From Chrysogorgia sp. JL179-B06 (lineage: Eukaryota > Cnidaria > Anthozoa > Scleralcyonacea > Chrysogorgiidae), in the NCBI GenBank assembly GCA_035772405.1, contig JAYKKM010000034.1, positions 720,001 through 784,000 of the forward strand: a stretch of 64,000 nucleotides of DNA, in the 5' to 3' direction. This document shows positions 40,034 to 54,040 of the stretch, in pieces. The position numbers and the translations under genes were made by a program. Position 1 is the first letter of the stretch. Every line of letters begins with the position of its first letter. A model generated the notes under the pieces. It made no database searches. It was not told where the DNA came from and was given only the letters and a program-made list of their open reading frames with translations.

Positions 40034-41228
40034 TGACCTATGGTTTTGAGTCTCCTTTCATAATTTAAATAAAATCATCGCCATCTTATGATTATGGTAT
40101 CCGCTGATTGACTAATGTTTTGCGCCGGAAACCATGAGGGGTATTTTCTTGTCTGGGTGCTAACCTGAGTATCAGGCCATCAAGGGAGGTAGGCCTCGCT
40201 CCCCCGTCCCCTCAAGAAGGCCTGATACTGGGTGCCAGAGGTTCTACCTACATGTACGAGCGTGGAAGAACCTAGGGTATATGAAATACCAAATAGATGA
40301 TAAATAATGGAACACAAACAATCAGTAATTTAACAATTACTGTAGTTAAAGTGCCTATCCAGCCTGTGGGGATTTTACACATTTGTGATCTTTGGATTCT
40401 CTTGAGAAAAATTGTAATATATTTGTTGTTCGAAAATTTCATCTTCATGCTAAACACTCGCCCTGCGGGCTCGTGTTCCCACTAATTTCTCATTCCTTTT
40501 CCCCGCTAAAGTTCACAGGAAGTGACGTCAACCCAGGGACACGCGATATTTTGCGGAGTGATTCAGCAATGAAATACAGCGAAAGTCAAATAGACAAAAT
40601 TCACTCAATTCCTAAACATTCACTGTTGAATAACACCACAAAATATCGCGTGTCCCTAGGTTGACGTCACTTCCTGTGAACTTTAGCAGGGGCAAAAGGC
40701 ATGAAGATGCAATTTTCGAACAACAAGATATCTTACATTTCTTTTGGTAGAATCCAAAGATTAAGAATATGTAAAATCCCCACGGCACAGGCTGGATAAG
40801 CACTTTAATAATATTAACTTCTTATTAAACCGAGATCAGAGCGCGGTCATTTTCAATCCTGTTCTTCTGTTTCTTTCATGATAGTTTAAAGACTCTCTTT
40901 TAGATTGTTCATCGTCCGACTCGTACATGATTCAGTTCAACTTCAGTGCTTAATTTACAAATTCGTTCAATTTTTGCTGCTTTTCAAAGTTTCCTATCGT
41001 TGTTCACTCCTTTGTAAACAAAATGGTTGACAAAATCCGGGCACGTGACGTGTCTCAGCCAATCAGAGCACGCAATTTCACCGGAAGTAGCTTGTCCATA
41101 TAATAAAAAGTGTTATTACAGCAGGTCAGCGGATACCGTAATTATAGGTAGGGTTAATCATAATATACATGTATCAAGATGCCTGATATTGTAAATTATT
41201 ATGAAAGGAGACTCAAAACCATAGGTCA
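40034..41228. mobile_element. Inverted-repeat element with a nested palindrome
   Basis: The left end (TGACCTATGGTTTTGAGTCT at 40034) is complementary to the right end at 41228 over about 75 bp, including CGGTATCCGCTGA. No transposase. A second inverted-repeat element sits inside (40346-40808). AGA flanks both sides, which could be a target duplication. Confidence 0.6.
40346..40808. repeat. Palindromic element, 463 bp, ends TTAAAGTGC
   Basis: Ends TTAAAGTGCCTATCCAGCCT and complement. Long inner arms (TTTAGC..CTTCCTGTGAAC and complement around GTGACGTCAACC) pair with few mismatches up to a centre near 40590. No coding frame. Nested in 40034-41228. Confidence 0.7.
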
Positions 41229-42371
41229 AGAAAGACGGAACGATTCAGGTAAGATTTCAGAAATTACAGTATTCTGCCGTGATCCCTTGGTGTATAGCAT
41301 GTACTATACTCCATACTTTAGTCTGCATTTTACCCCCAGTCTGCATTTTACATGTAGTGATGTTACTGATGTACAGTAGGTGCTTTCTAAATATATGATT
41401 ATGAACAACCGAAATACAAACCAATCCCTATTATCCTACGTCCTAATCAACCCAAATCCTAATCCTAAAACTGACTTGGGTTGATGGCTTGATGCTATAA
41501 TAATTTTACATTTCGGAATATCGAGACAGCTAGCAGTCTGCGGTCTGCATTTTACACGTTCGGTAATTAAATAGAGATGCACGAGCAGAACAGACTGGAC
41601 AGCACCTTTAAGAGCGGCCCCGCGCAATATCTCAGCTTACACAACTGGGAGCAACCGCACTAATGTCAATTTTTCAAGCTTTATCTAAATATAAAGGCAC
41701 CATGGCTCCACTACAGTCTACACTACCTGTTTTGATCAGCATCAAAACTAATTGAACCCCTATATAATTATATATATAACCAGTTAACAACTTAATGTAG
41801 ACAGACTACATTACATTACAAATAACCCCCAAGTTTTCTAACCCTAAGTAATTAACACCCCAGCCTAACGAGTTTTGTTATAACTATCAGTACCACCCTA
41901 ATGCTAACACTAAGTGTAAAATAATTTTTATGCACTTTGTGGCTCCACGGTTCCATACTGACTGAGGAGGCAGTCTCAAAGTAATGTCTCAAAAGTGGCA
42001 TTGCATTATGCAGTTTAAAGCCCACAACTGTAAAGCGGACTCGGTTTTCAGTCAGAAGTTGTTAAGGCAAAAGTTGTCAATCTGTGCCTGCCATATAAGT
42101 TATAAACATGCATGAACATAATTGAAAAATTATTTGCCTAAATACTTTGTGTAATCATTAATGAAGTATCTCTTCAGTCTAAACAAAAAAATGGATCTCT
42201 GATCATTCCATTGGCAACGCATATGCCATTGTTCATCCAAATGTGTTGTATTACAATGTGTAATTTGAGTTTACAGTAGATCGACTATTATATCATGTGC
42301 ATGCACTGTGCAGCCACCTGAATGCCTACACAATAGACAGAAGTATTAGAAGATGAATATTGGGTATTTAC
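41229..42371. other. Intron of the SAMD3-like gene
   Basis: No supported gene. A short telomere-like CCTAATCCTAA run lies near 41450. Nothing else structured was recognised. Confidence 0.4.
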
Positions 42372-43717
42372 CTGGTAAAGCTGCAGTAACTGTCATCATA
42401 TTTGAAGATGTACCTGTACAGGTACTAATTTTTGTCATTGGGCTGCGATCACTGCTGCGTCTTCGTACATTTCGTAACCTCTCTTCTAACCAACCAGTGG
42501 CAGAGTGTATACCCTTTCCAGGTGTATACCAAGCTTCCTAAACAAGTGTATACAGTACAGTGTATATTATGACAAATTATGTTAATGTTTTTCCAAAAGC
42601 TGTATTAAATCTAAATCATATCATCCTAAAACTAAATTTATGCTAGCCTGTGCCAGACTAAATTTATGCTAGATCTGTAGCTCATGACCTACATGTAGCT
42701 TAATTAGTATTATATATTTAATTACAAAATACTTACAAATCCATGACCTTCCTCATCCTTCAAAATGGGGAATTCTTCTACCACTGCTTGTGCCATCCTG
42801 ATTTTTACATCTGGTAGTGGTCTTAATAATTGTATAAATAAATAATATTTATACTAAATGAATTATTTGTGTTACTTTGAATTTGTGACACTTTTTAAAT
42901 ATCATTATCAATATCTTGGCTCTGTAGATTTTCTTTTGTGTCTGTACTCTAGTGGCAATATTAGTTGAAGCAGAATTTGGGCCAAAATCTAATAGGAATA
43001 AATTTCCAACAGAAATACTTGTGGGAAATTTCATTTTCCTCTCCTATATATTGTAGTATATACTGTAGGAATTCCTATAGGATCCTAATAATTATCAATT
43101 CCTATTCCCAGAACAAATTCATTAAAATTGATCAAAATTATTAGACCTGTCCCCAAAATGCTCGATGATGTAAGCAACAAGTATTTGAACCATTTTAATT
43201 CTATTTTTCCTGCCGAGGACACCGGTTTCCAGTTCTTCCACTATGTGCATCTGCTTTTCCTCAAGAATTGATCTGACACTCTTAATGGAATAAAAACAAT
43301 ACAGTATATTATTTAATTATAGGAACAAGCCTATTAACACATTTCCCTTTCCCTGGTGTTAAACAGAGTAAAATAAGAAAAGGGGCCATTTGGGTCAGCA
43401 TTAGTAGAGGAAGGGTTAATAGCTGTGCAATTTATGAACTGCTGAGAGTGCCCATTCAGTGGGCTTGGCAAAAACTGCAATCAGTATGTAACTCTAAGCG
43501 GACGAGCAAGCTGTCAACCTGCAAGATATGAAGCCAAGTAATAGGGAACTATAGCAACAGAAAATAAGAAACTAATCATAAGTAATCGAACAGGACATTA
43601 TGATATTACAATCCGTTTATATTGATGACATTTAAGTAAAAACATATATTTAGTATTGTTTAGTTACACTAGGGAATCTCCTGTAGAAAAAGGGAGATGT
43701 AACAGTTAGTAGAACTG

Positions 43718-43742
43718 TGACGTCATGACATACATATATAAG
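43718..43742 (+). promoter_or_regulatory. CRE and TATA box of the fibrinogen-domain gene
   Basis: A palindromic TGACGTCA (43718-43725) is followed ten bases later by TATATAAG (43735-43742). An ATG with a consensus donor (ATGGC|GTGAGT) lies about 40 bp downstream at 43781. This is a well-formed inducible-type core promoter; the CRE binds CREB/ATF factors. Confidence 0.6.
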
Positions 43743-43806
43743 GCGACACATGAATAAAGGCGTTGTCAGATAAACTAAACATGGCGTGAGTAAACTAACA
43801 TATTAC

Positions 43807-45551
<1,745 letters not shown>

Positions 45552-45639
45552 GTTAGTTGCTCTTACGTATACGAATGTGAATATTTTATTTAATGTCGGT
45601 GGCATAGTGAGTGGTTACCCAATCTCCCGAGCCAGAGGA

Positions 45640-46000
45640 TCATGTTAAAAATGCTCGACAAGTGATTAAGAATTACATATTTACAATATAAGTATAAAAA
45701 GGTACAATTAACAGTTACAAGTAACTTAGACAATAAAAATTAAGAATAACTTAAGAAGCACAGATACAACGCATGCATCTACAGCCAATATTTGTTTTGT
45801 TAGTAAAATCTATTTTAGATATACTATTTCTAAAAATAGATAAGGTTTGTAAGTTTTTTATGTCCAAAGGAAGTTCATTCCATATATGAGAAACTAAGTA
45901 GGAAAAGGAATAATGTACGTATAATTACATATTATAGCGAGCAAATTAAAAATTCTGACTATTACTCCTGAGGTTATAGTTGGACGATCTCAATTTAAAC

Positions 46001-46033
<33 letters not shown>

Positions 46034-46290
46034 CACCTTGTAGCCTGATACATTTAAAAGCTAAAATTAATGATTGTTCGTAGCGCCTTTGCTCAAGGCT
46101 ACTCATAGAGGCCATATTCAAACTTGTTTCATAACTAGTAGAGTTCCCCATCTTGAGAACCGTTCTTAGAGCATAGCAATTAGCCTTTTCCAATTTCTTG
46201 CTCTGAAATTTTCCGATACTCAAAGAGGCAACAATACTCAAAATGAGGTAGAACGTAGGCTTATTACAACTTAACTTGATAAGTAATCCA
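45640..46290 (-). mobile_element. 3' fragment of a non-LTR retrotransposon
   Basis: Minus-strand frames encode the C-terminal part of a reverse transcriptase protein: LEKANCYALRTVLKMGNSTSYE and LEQRRYEQSLILAFKC, then YNLRSNSQNF and SYLVSHIWNELPLDIKNLQT, typical of the region past the polymerase domain in CR1/Jockey-like elements. A (TA)n insertion and stops interrupt it. Dead copy. Confidence 0.65.
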
Positions 46291-46309
46291 TTTTTAAGCA
46301 CTGCAAGTC

Positions 46310-46943
46310 AGATTTCTAAGACCTAACTTGGACATGCAGTTATGAAAATGCAAGTTCAACGAGTTCTTCCATTATAAATTATAAAATAATTTTACTCTAC
46401 GCACGCTGTGATTAGTCAGCTTGCCGATCTCGATCAGGCTACAGAAACAGGAATGACGACAGTAACTAATGAGAATTTGCATTAAATCAAAATCAAAAGC
46501 ATTATATATCGTTATTATCCAAAGTATAAGAAATTGTTTCTGAATTATTTTATAAAAATAATAGAATAAGTTTTCTTGGGTCTCTATAACGAGATTGAAA
46601 CCATCGTAAAGTAATAAAACCCTCGAGAAGTTAATTGGGAAAGTACTCGTCTAGGCGGCTTGTGCTTCTCCGTAAACCTCTCTAGTGTTTTTATTACGTC
46701 ACTCGAGCCTCGATAACGTTATAGGGATCGGGGCAAACGTATTCTAATATTTAAACTGAGATATCTCAACCAGAATCAACCGAATCTTTCAAGTTATATT
46801 TTTTAATTATATTTTAAAGTAATATTTTCAAGTTATATTTTTAAATTATATTTTTAAGTTTTATTTTAAATTATACTTGTAAATTATATTTTTAAATTAT
46901 ATATTTTAATTATATTTGTAAATTATATATTTTAATTATATTT
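46310..46943. other. Non-coding stretch with TTATATTTTTAA minisatellite
   Basis: No gene. From about 46795 it is a degenerate array of TTATATTTTTAA units, matched by a similar array after 49260 on the other side of the 931-bp repeats. Confidence 0.55.
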
Positions 46944-49259
46944 TTAACTCTTTCATTACGGCTGAAAAACATCAAAAATTGAACGACCACGTTGTTCTAT
47001 TGATATCTCTTGAAATAACCATAACTGTTGCGAAAGCTATACATTTTCTGGAAGCCCAATAAACCGGCTTTTACTTGTTCTCTTAAATTTCCCGAACAAA
47101 ACACATTATGTTAATATAAATTAGCATTAATTATCATAAATCAGGTTGAAAAATTAACATTTTTCCAGAAAAGGCCATCTTGCACGCCCGCATAGCATCT
47201 TGAAAACTCAAAATGCCACCAATCGCAGAGTTGTTTATGAAATCAAATCAAACTTGGCGTGTGCGTGGATTTCATGTTCCTGGCGCTTGTCGAATTTCAA
47301 TTTTTAATCTTGCGTTACCGTGTGCCGTGTTTTTCGATTGACGACTTTGCGGGTCATCAACGACCCATTTTAACTGCGCCCGTAGGGAAAGAGTTAATAT
47401 AGAATGGCCGATATTTTTTCGCATCGATCAATTTTATATTTTCGCCTGAATTTTTCATCATCGTTGTAAGTCGGCTAAACAACACACATTTCAAATTTTA
47501 AGCCAATTTGGTGAATTATTTCTTACATTTCTAAACACGGTGAATTTTGACCTTTTTGACCCACATGCACAGAACCTATTGTGTTTGTAGTGTATAGATA
47601 GCTTGCGTATATATTTAAAAGTATGAGATCCCGTGCGGGTGGACCGGTGCGGGTGGGATCTCTGCAGAGACTCTGCTTCGGGTAACCCTTACATAATTCC
47701 TCTCAATGAGGGGGGTAGGGGGGAGCAGAGAAGGGGGTTCATTTTATGTCACTGACCATTTTTTTGCTTTGTTAAACTGTATTTACATTGATTATTTTCA
47801 ATTCAACATATAATAAACTGCTTTTCCTTTCACGCTTTTTCTTCGATTATTTTCAATTTACCTATTATTGCTTATTAACTCTTTCATTACGGCTGAAAAA
47901 CATCAAAAATTGAACGACCACGTTGTTCTATTGATATCTCTTGAAATAACCATAACTGTTGCGAAAGCTATACATTTTCTGGAAGCCCAATAAACCGGCT
48001 TTTACTTGTTCTTTTAAATTTCCCGAACAAAACACATTATGTTAATATAAATTAGCATTAATTATCATAAATCAGGTTGAAAAATTAACATTTTTCCAGA
48101 AAAGGCCATCTTGCACGCCCGCATAGCATCTTGAAAACTCAAAATGCCACCAATCGCAGAGTTGTTTATGAAATCAAATCAAACTTGGCGTGTGCGTGGA
48201 TTTCATGTTCCTGGCGCTTGTCGAATTTCAATTTTTAATCTTGCGTTACCGTGTGCCGTGTTTTTCGATTGACGACTTTGCGGGTCATCAACGACCCATT
48301 TTAACTGCGCCCGTAGGGAAAGAGTTAATATAGAATGGCCGATATTTTTTCGCATCGATCAATTTTATATTTTCGCCTGAATTTTTCATCATCGTTGTAA
48401 GTCGGCTAAACAACACACATTTCAAATTTTAAGCCAATTTGGTGAATTATTTCTTACATTTCTAAACACGGTGAATTTTGACCTTTTTGACCCACATGCA
48501 CAGAACCTATTGTGTTTGTAGTGTATAGATAGCTTGCGTATATATTTAAAAGTATGAGATCCCGTGCGGGTGGACCGGTGCGGGTGGGATCTCTGCAGAG
48601 ACTCTGCTTCGGGTAACCCTTACATAATTCCTCTCAATGAGGGGGGTAGGGGGGAGCAGAGAAGGGGGTTCATTTTATGTCACTGACCATTTTTTTGCTT
48701 TGTTAAACTGTATTTACATTGATTATTTTCAATTCAACATATAATAAACTGCTTTTCCTTTCACGCTTTTTCTTCGATTATTTTCAATTTACCTATTATT
48801 GCTTATTAACTCTTTCATTACGGCTGAAAAACATCAAAAATTGAACGACCACGTTGTTCTATTGATATCTCTTGAAATAACCATAACTGTTGCGAAAGCT
48901 ATACATTTTCTGGAAGCCCAATAAACCGGCTTTTACTTGTTCTTTTAAATTTCCCGAACAAAACACATTATGTTAATATAAATTAGCATTAATTATCATA
49001 AATCAGGTTGAAAAATTAACATTTTTCCAGAAAAGGCCATCTTGCACGCCCGCATAGCATCTTGAAAACTCAAAATGCCACCAATCGCAGAGTTGTTTAT
49101 GAAATCAAATCAAACTTGGCGTGTGCGTGGATTTCATGTTCCTGGCGCTTGTCGAATTTCAATTTTTAATCTTGCGTTACCGTGTGCCGTGTTTTTCGAT
49201 TGACGACTTTGCGGGTCATCAACGACCCATTTTAACTGCGCCCGTAGGGAAAGAGTTAA
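46944..49259. repeat. 931-bp tandem array around a TTAA-flanked 454-bp element
   Basis: Three copies of a 454-bp element (46944-47397, 47875-48328, 48806-49259), each starting TTAACTCTTTC and ending GAAAGAGTTAA, are separated by two copies of a 477-bp spacer. The element ends are inverted repeats (TTAACTCTTTCATTACGG against TTAACTCTTTCCCTACGG) next to TTAA, the piggyBac-type target. Copies are nearly identical, with a single base difference noticed (CTTGTTCTCTTA against CTTGTTCTTTTA). The array is bounded on both sides by TTATATTTTT minisatellite. No coding frame of note. Confidence 0.8.
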
Positions 49260-49945
49260 ATTATATTTTGAAGTTATATTTTTTAGTTATATTTTTTAGT
49301 TATATTTTTAAGTTATATTTTTAAGTTATATATTTTTAAGTTATATTTTTAAGTTTTTTACCTGTTTTAATTGATTTGTGTATTTTTGTATTATCTTTTT
49401 TACGTTAATGAGAAAAATTAGAGATTTTTAATTAGGCTAAATGTATGGGGCTCTATATATAGAGAGAGATAGAGCGAAAGGATTTATGGTGAAGGAAAAT
49501 TTCGAGTTTTAGAATACATACATTTTAAGACCAAACCGGGACCAGTTGCGAATAATGCAACTTCAAGGTTTAGCTACAACATTAGACCTCAAATCATCAC
49601 TTTCCGCTGTGTTTTAATTAAATATTTACATATCAATGACAATGTATTTATCCACAAAATTCGTATGATAATGTAGTTAACTTTTCGTAAAGATTTTCTG
49701 AGGGAGTAATCTAATACAGTACATTGGCAAATTGCATAGTGTTTCACCAAACAATACTTATATAATTTCTCAGTTGTGACTGTGGGTTAATGTAAGAATT
49801 GTGTTAGCTATGTAATGGCTAATTCTGTAGTACTGCTTTTATAATATTTTGGACAAGCTGTTTTATATAAATTAGTTACAAACAGATAAATACAAAAAAA
49901 AATTAATTTTGATTTGCTCTTATTTCTCAAAGTTTGCTTCAATAG
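49260..49945. other. Minisatellite and non-coding upstream of RecQ-like exon
   Basis: AT-rich TTATATTTTTAAG units to about 49360, then single-copy AT-rich DNA with a CTCTATATATAGAG palindrome near 49452. No gene seen. Confidence 0.45.
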
Positions 49946-51098
49946 GTACTCCTGTACTTGCACTAACTGGGACTGCTGATGGTATGACACAGAAAACAAC
50001 ATGTGAACAGTTAATTATGAAAACCCCACATATTATCAACATTAGCCCCAACAGGAAAAACAGTGCAAAAATGCTCAAAAAGTGATATGCACAAACAGCT
50101 GGATTGGCTTGTTGAATTAGTTAAAAATGTCATAGATAATTCAACAGAAAAGATACCAAAAACCATAATATTTTGCAATTCACTTAAATATATTGCAGTG
50201 GTTTTAAATTATCTTCTTCTTAAACTTGGTTTATATGCTTATGGGAGGTCTAAGAAAAATACTCCTGAGAACTTGGTAGTTGGCATTTTTCATTCATTGT
50301 CATGGTCGCATTGTAAGGAACGAATTCAACAATCAATGAAACAAGATGGAATTCAGAGGATCATTGTTGCGAGCTCAGCTTTGAGTATGGGTGTTAATTT
50401 TCCAAACATTAGATATGTGATAAATTGGGGTCCTGCTCGTTCTCAAATTGAGCAGCATCAGGAAGCTGGACGAGCTGGTAGAGATGGTGCACAATCCCAC
50501 ATGGTAATATGCTAGGATGTCAAACACTTTGTTAAAACAGAAAGCTGTTTTCGAGTTGCAGCATACAAGCCATTTGATAAAACTATTGCACCCTTATCTG
50601 TTCATCACAATTGTTGTTCAAATTGTGCAAGAAACTGTTCCTGTCAACATAATGCGTGCAACATTAAACTTCCATTTGAAGATGAAGTGATCAGGTCACA
50701 AGATCAGGTGTCCATGACTAGGGTAGTTATCCAAGAAGACCGAAAAGATGTTGAAAATGCATTTCTTGAGGTATTCAAAGAGCTATCATCAGGGTCAAAC
50801 AGCTTTGGTTTATGTCATAGTTTTTCTTGTGAGCTGGTAAATAGCATAGTTGAAAACTGTCATAAGCTGTTCACCATTGATAACATTAACATTTATTTGC
50901 CTGTTTTTTTTCTCAGTCACACAAGTTTTGCATGAAATTTTTGGTGACATTTCAGCGATAGATACTATTGTGGAAATGATGGAAGACGTTGACCCATTTT
51001 TTCAGGTTCAGGAATCAATACCTGATATGTCTGAACAGTACAACTATGATTTAGATGAATCAGACTCAAGTAATAGTTTAGATACTGATGAATGTTAA
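49946..51098 (+). pseudogene. RecQ-like helicase, C-terminal half, damaged
   Basis: An exon starts after a CAATAG acceptor and encodes TPVLALTGTADG (motif III-like region). A frame change follows near 50055-50065. The next frame carries TIIFCNSLK (motif IV), VASSALSMGVNFPNIRYVINWG (V) and QEAGRAGRDG (VI), then an in-frame TAG at 50513. Past it, the frame continues into a cysteine cluster (CCSNCARNC) like the RecQ zinc region. A probable intron (donor near 50829, acceptor near 50927) leads to an acidic C-terminus ending at 51098. The upstream helicase motifs (Walker A, DEAH) are not found nearby. 3'-5' helicase family; this copy is probably dead. Confidence 0.65.
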
Positions 51099-51154
51099 AT
51101 GCCTGCTTCAGATTACTGTTTGTAATATAATAGATAAAATAAATTATTTACATA

Positions 51155-51746
51155 TTATTTTTCATAAATTGCCTCCCATTGCTCTAGATGACCTTTCATC
51201 CATGAATGCAAATCTCTGAAATCTAATGACTGTAGGAGATGTGATGGAAATTGAGGAAATGATGGATATCCATTCATTCTTGGAGTGTAATTGAATGTTC
51301 GTTTCTCCATGAGATCATTCACAATTTTCTTTACAGTATCTCCCTTATATATTCGCAACGGTACTCCAGTTTTTAAGAGCAATGTTTTTTATAAGGGAAG
51401 AGGTTAATTTATTAAACGATTCCTTCACAGCAATTCTTGAATTTGGATAACTAATCAACACACGAACTTGGCTTTCTTTCTCGTTCGGAAAAATTGTATC
51501 AATGTTCATTAGATTGTGTACTTTATCGTCCGTTATCAGTTGAACTTGTGCATCAGTATCATCACTATTTCCCTCATCAACAAATAATCCCTTCCTTGGA
51601 GAACATTTTTCCTTTTCACTCACCACTGCCTTCTCCACAACTGATTGCTTTACATTGTAACTTGTTCGGCCTTGTCGATGGCATTGTCTTTCAGGCGTCA
51701 CTGTTAGTCTGTTGTAGGAACTAGGAAGTTGTCGCTTTTGACGCAC
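51155..51746 (-). pseudogene. Unknown gene, frame change near 51370
   Basis: The first frame (51746-51345) begins MRQKRQLPSSYNRLT, is basic and then acidic, and ends after LIKNIALKNW. A second frame overlaps from about 51375 to 51155 (KTGVPLRIYKGDTVKKIVND ... EQWEAIYEK). The two connect at an AAAAAC tract, so one base is probably gained or lost. Not recognised. It lies tail-to-tail with the RecQ-like gene and head-to-head with the LINE insertion. Confidence 0.4.
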
Positions 51747-51879
51747 ACGGTTCGATTTTTAGTAGATTCAGATTCTGAATTATCCAACAGTGAAGTTTTC
51801 ATGGACGTTTCTTATTTTCCGTCCACAAGGGCGGCATATTCTTTCCGAAAGAAGCGGCGATTTTTGTACTGGCAAGCAC

Positions 51880-51889
51880 AAAAAAAAAG

Positions 51890-51926
<37 letters not shown>

Positions 51927-54040
51927 AAAGGACTTAAAACTCCATGGATGACGTCTGAACTCTCCCAGCTAATGCGAGACCGCGATTATCTTCATAAAAA
52001 AGCCCTTAAGTTAAAATCTCCCAATCACTGGTCTTCTTATCGCAAGTCTAGATGCAAGGTTAACATGGCGATTAAAGAAGCCAAGTCCACCTATTATCAA
52101 AATATTGTTAACAGTAATAAAGCTAACACCGCTGACCTCTGGAAAACACTAAACGAAATAACATGCCGTAATAAGAACTCTGAAAATACACCATCATGCA
52201 TTATATCTGATGAAGTCTTGTACGGTGATCCAAAATCAATTGCAAATATTATGAACGATTATTTTACTTCTATCGGATCCAAACTCGCTAATACTATTAA
52301 AGATAAGTTAAATCTACTGGTCACCCATATACCTTCTACGACTACGCCCTTATGTTCTACCGTTTTTACATTCAATAATATCAACGAAGCCTTTGTTTAC
52401 AAACAGTTACGAACTCTAAAAACAAATAAAGCAATTGGTCTTGACCGGATCAGCGCTCGACTTCTCAAAGATTCTGCTGAGGTTATTACTCCCTGCTTAA
52501 CCTATTTATTCAACAACTCTCTGTCTTCTGCAACTTTCCCATCCATCTGGAAAATGGGCAAAGTCGTACCCATATTCAAGAATGGAGATCGTACAAGCAC
52601 TAACAACTATAGACCAATTACTATCTTACCAACCTTATCTAAAATTATCGAAAAAGCTGTACATTCACAGATATATGAATATACCCAGGAACACAACCTC
52701 CTTGCACCTGAACAGTTTGGTTTCCGACCCAATCGCTCAACCGAAGTAGCCCTCGCACATTTAATCGATCACATACTAGATAATCTTGACAATGGCCTCA
52801 TTACTGGTGCTATATTCTTGGACTTAAGTAAGGCATTTGATACCGTAGACCATCCATTACTTTTAAACAAATTGAAAGCCCTAGGCCCAGACAACAACGC
52901 AACTGCTTGGTTCAACTCTTACCTAACTAACCGTAATCAAGTAACCTCCATTGGTAATGAACTTTCCAGCCCCAAACCAGTTTCGGTCGGTGTGCCTCAG
53001 GGCAGCATACTGGGCCCTCTACTCTTCCTCATCTATGTCAATGACTTACCACGATGCCTTAAACGCTGTAAAACAATACTATACGCTGACGATACTCTGA
53101 TCTCCTACTCTTCAAAATCATCCAGTGAAATTGAATCCAACCTGAATAGTGACTTAGAAGCTGTTGCTCACTGGCTTAGATGCAACCTACTCACCCTCAG
53201 TTGTTTAAAATCGAAATCTCTATTGTTTGGAAGCCGACATCGCCTCAAGTCTTTCAATACAATTTCAATAACTATCAACGAAAGCCCTCTTGACCGAGTA
53301 ACTTCATTCAAATATTTAGGAGTAACTTTAAACGAGGATCTCACTTGGAATGATCATGTTCAAAACCTGACGTCCAAGATAAAGCAGCGCCTTGCTATCT
53401 TAAGAAGAGTAAAACACTTATTACCATCTGATGCCCGCCTTACTTTATTTAACGCACTTGTCCTCCCTCTATTTGATTATGCAGATGTTATATGGGGTGA
53501 TAAGAACAATATAACTCTGATGAACGCTCTACAAGTTCAGAAAAACAAGGCAGCCAAGTTAATACTAAACAAACCTATGCGCTCTTCTGCCACCCAAGCC
53601 TTGGAGACCTTAAACTGGAAACGTCTGGATGGTCGCCGTCATGAGCATCGCTGCACCTTTATTTTTAAATGTCTAAACAATGTTTTTGATTCAAACTTTG
53701 AAATACTGCCAAATAGTAATTTCCACCCATATCATACTAGAAACAAGGCCAAACTCCATTTGCCAAGAGCTAAGACAAACTGGGGAAAACATAAATTAAT
53801 TTACCACGCTCTGAACGATTATAATAATTTAAATTCAGACCTTTCTAATACTAAGTCACTCTACTGTTCAAACTTAAATTAGGTAAATTATCCTCTTAAT
53901 TACTAATTGTAATCATATCTATATCTTATTATATTTTATTCACTTATTTCATTTATGTCACACAGGGCCCCATTGAAAAACACTTCGGTGACATGGGCTC
54001 CCTGTTTAAATATTATTATTATTATTATTATTATTATTAG
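51880..54040 (+). mobile_element. 5'-truncated non-LTR retrotransposon (LINE), RT domain
   Basis: From an A run at 51882-51922 the frame is open to 53882 (about 650 residues of element protein). Reverse transcriptase motifs in order: NYRPITILPTLSKIIEKAV, EQFGFRPNRSTEVALAHL, GAIFLDLSKAFDTVDH, VGVPQGSILGPLLF, LYADDT (catalytic YADD), FKYLGVTL. The C-terminal region follows. The 3' end has an (ATT)n tail at 54007-54040, as in CR1/L2-type LINEs. The endonuclease domain and ORF1 are missing. The RT frame is intact, so the insertion is fairly young, but it cannot move alone. Confidence 0.85.

Larger units (their letters stand above)
35629..43280 (-). pseudogene. SAMD3-like gene, seven exons, one extra base in last exon
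   Basis: Exons: 43147-43280, 42737-42821, 42372-42537, 39795-39988, 39214-39373, 37421-37539 and 35629-35935. All splice sites are GT/AG and all phases agree. Encoded landmarks in order: KMVQILVAYIIEHFGD, VKIRMAQAVVEEFP, TGWLEERLRNVRRR, PRLFDTHGM, LYPDVADNLFLRL, SIDEAIQSFM and a final domain ending SPAVIAMRAALK. This is the layout of SAMD3-like proteins of unknown function known from fish and invertebrates; no SAM domain is in the visible part, and exons upstream of 43280 are probably missing. In the last exon the frame changes once near 35775, in AAAAC next to a T run. All else is intact. Confidence 0.7.

Noticed and set aside
46944..49259. Tandem array as a CRISPR-like locus
   Set aside because: Units are far too long, the spacers are identical, and the DNA is eukaryotic.
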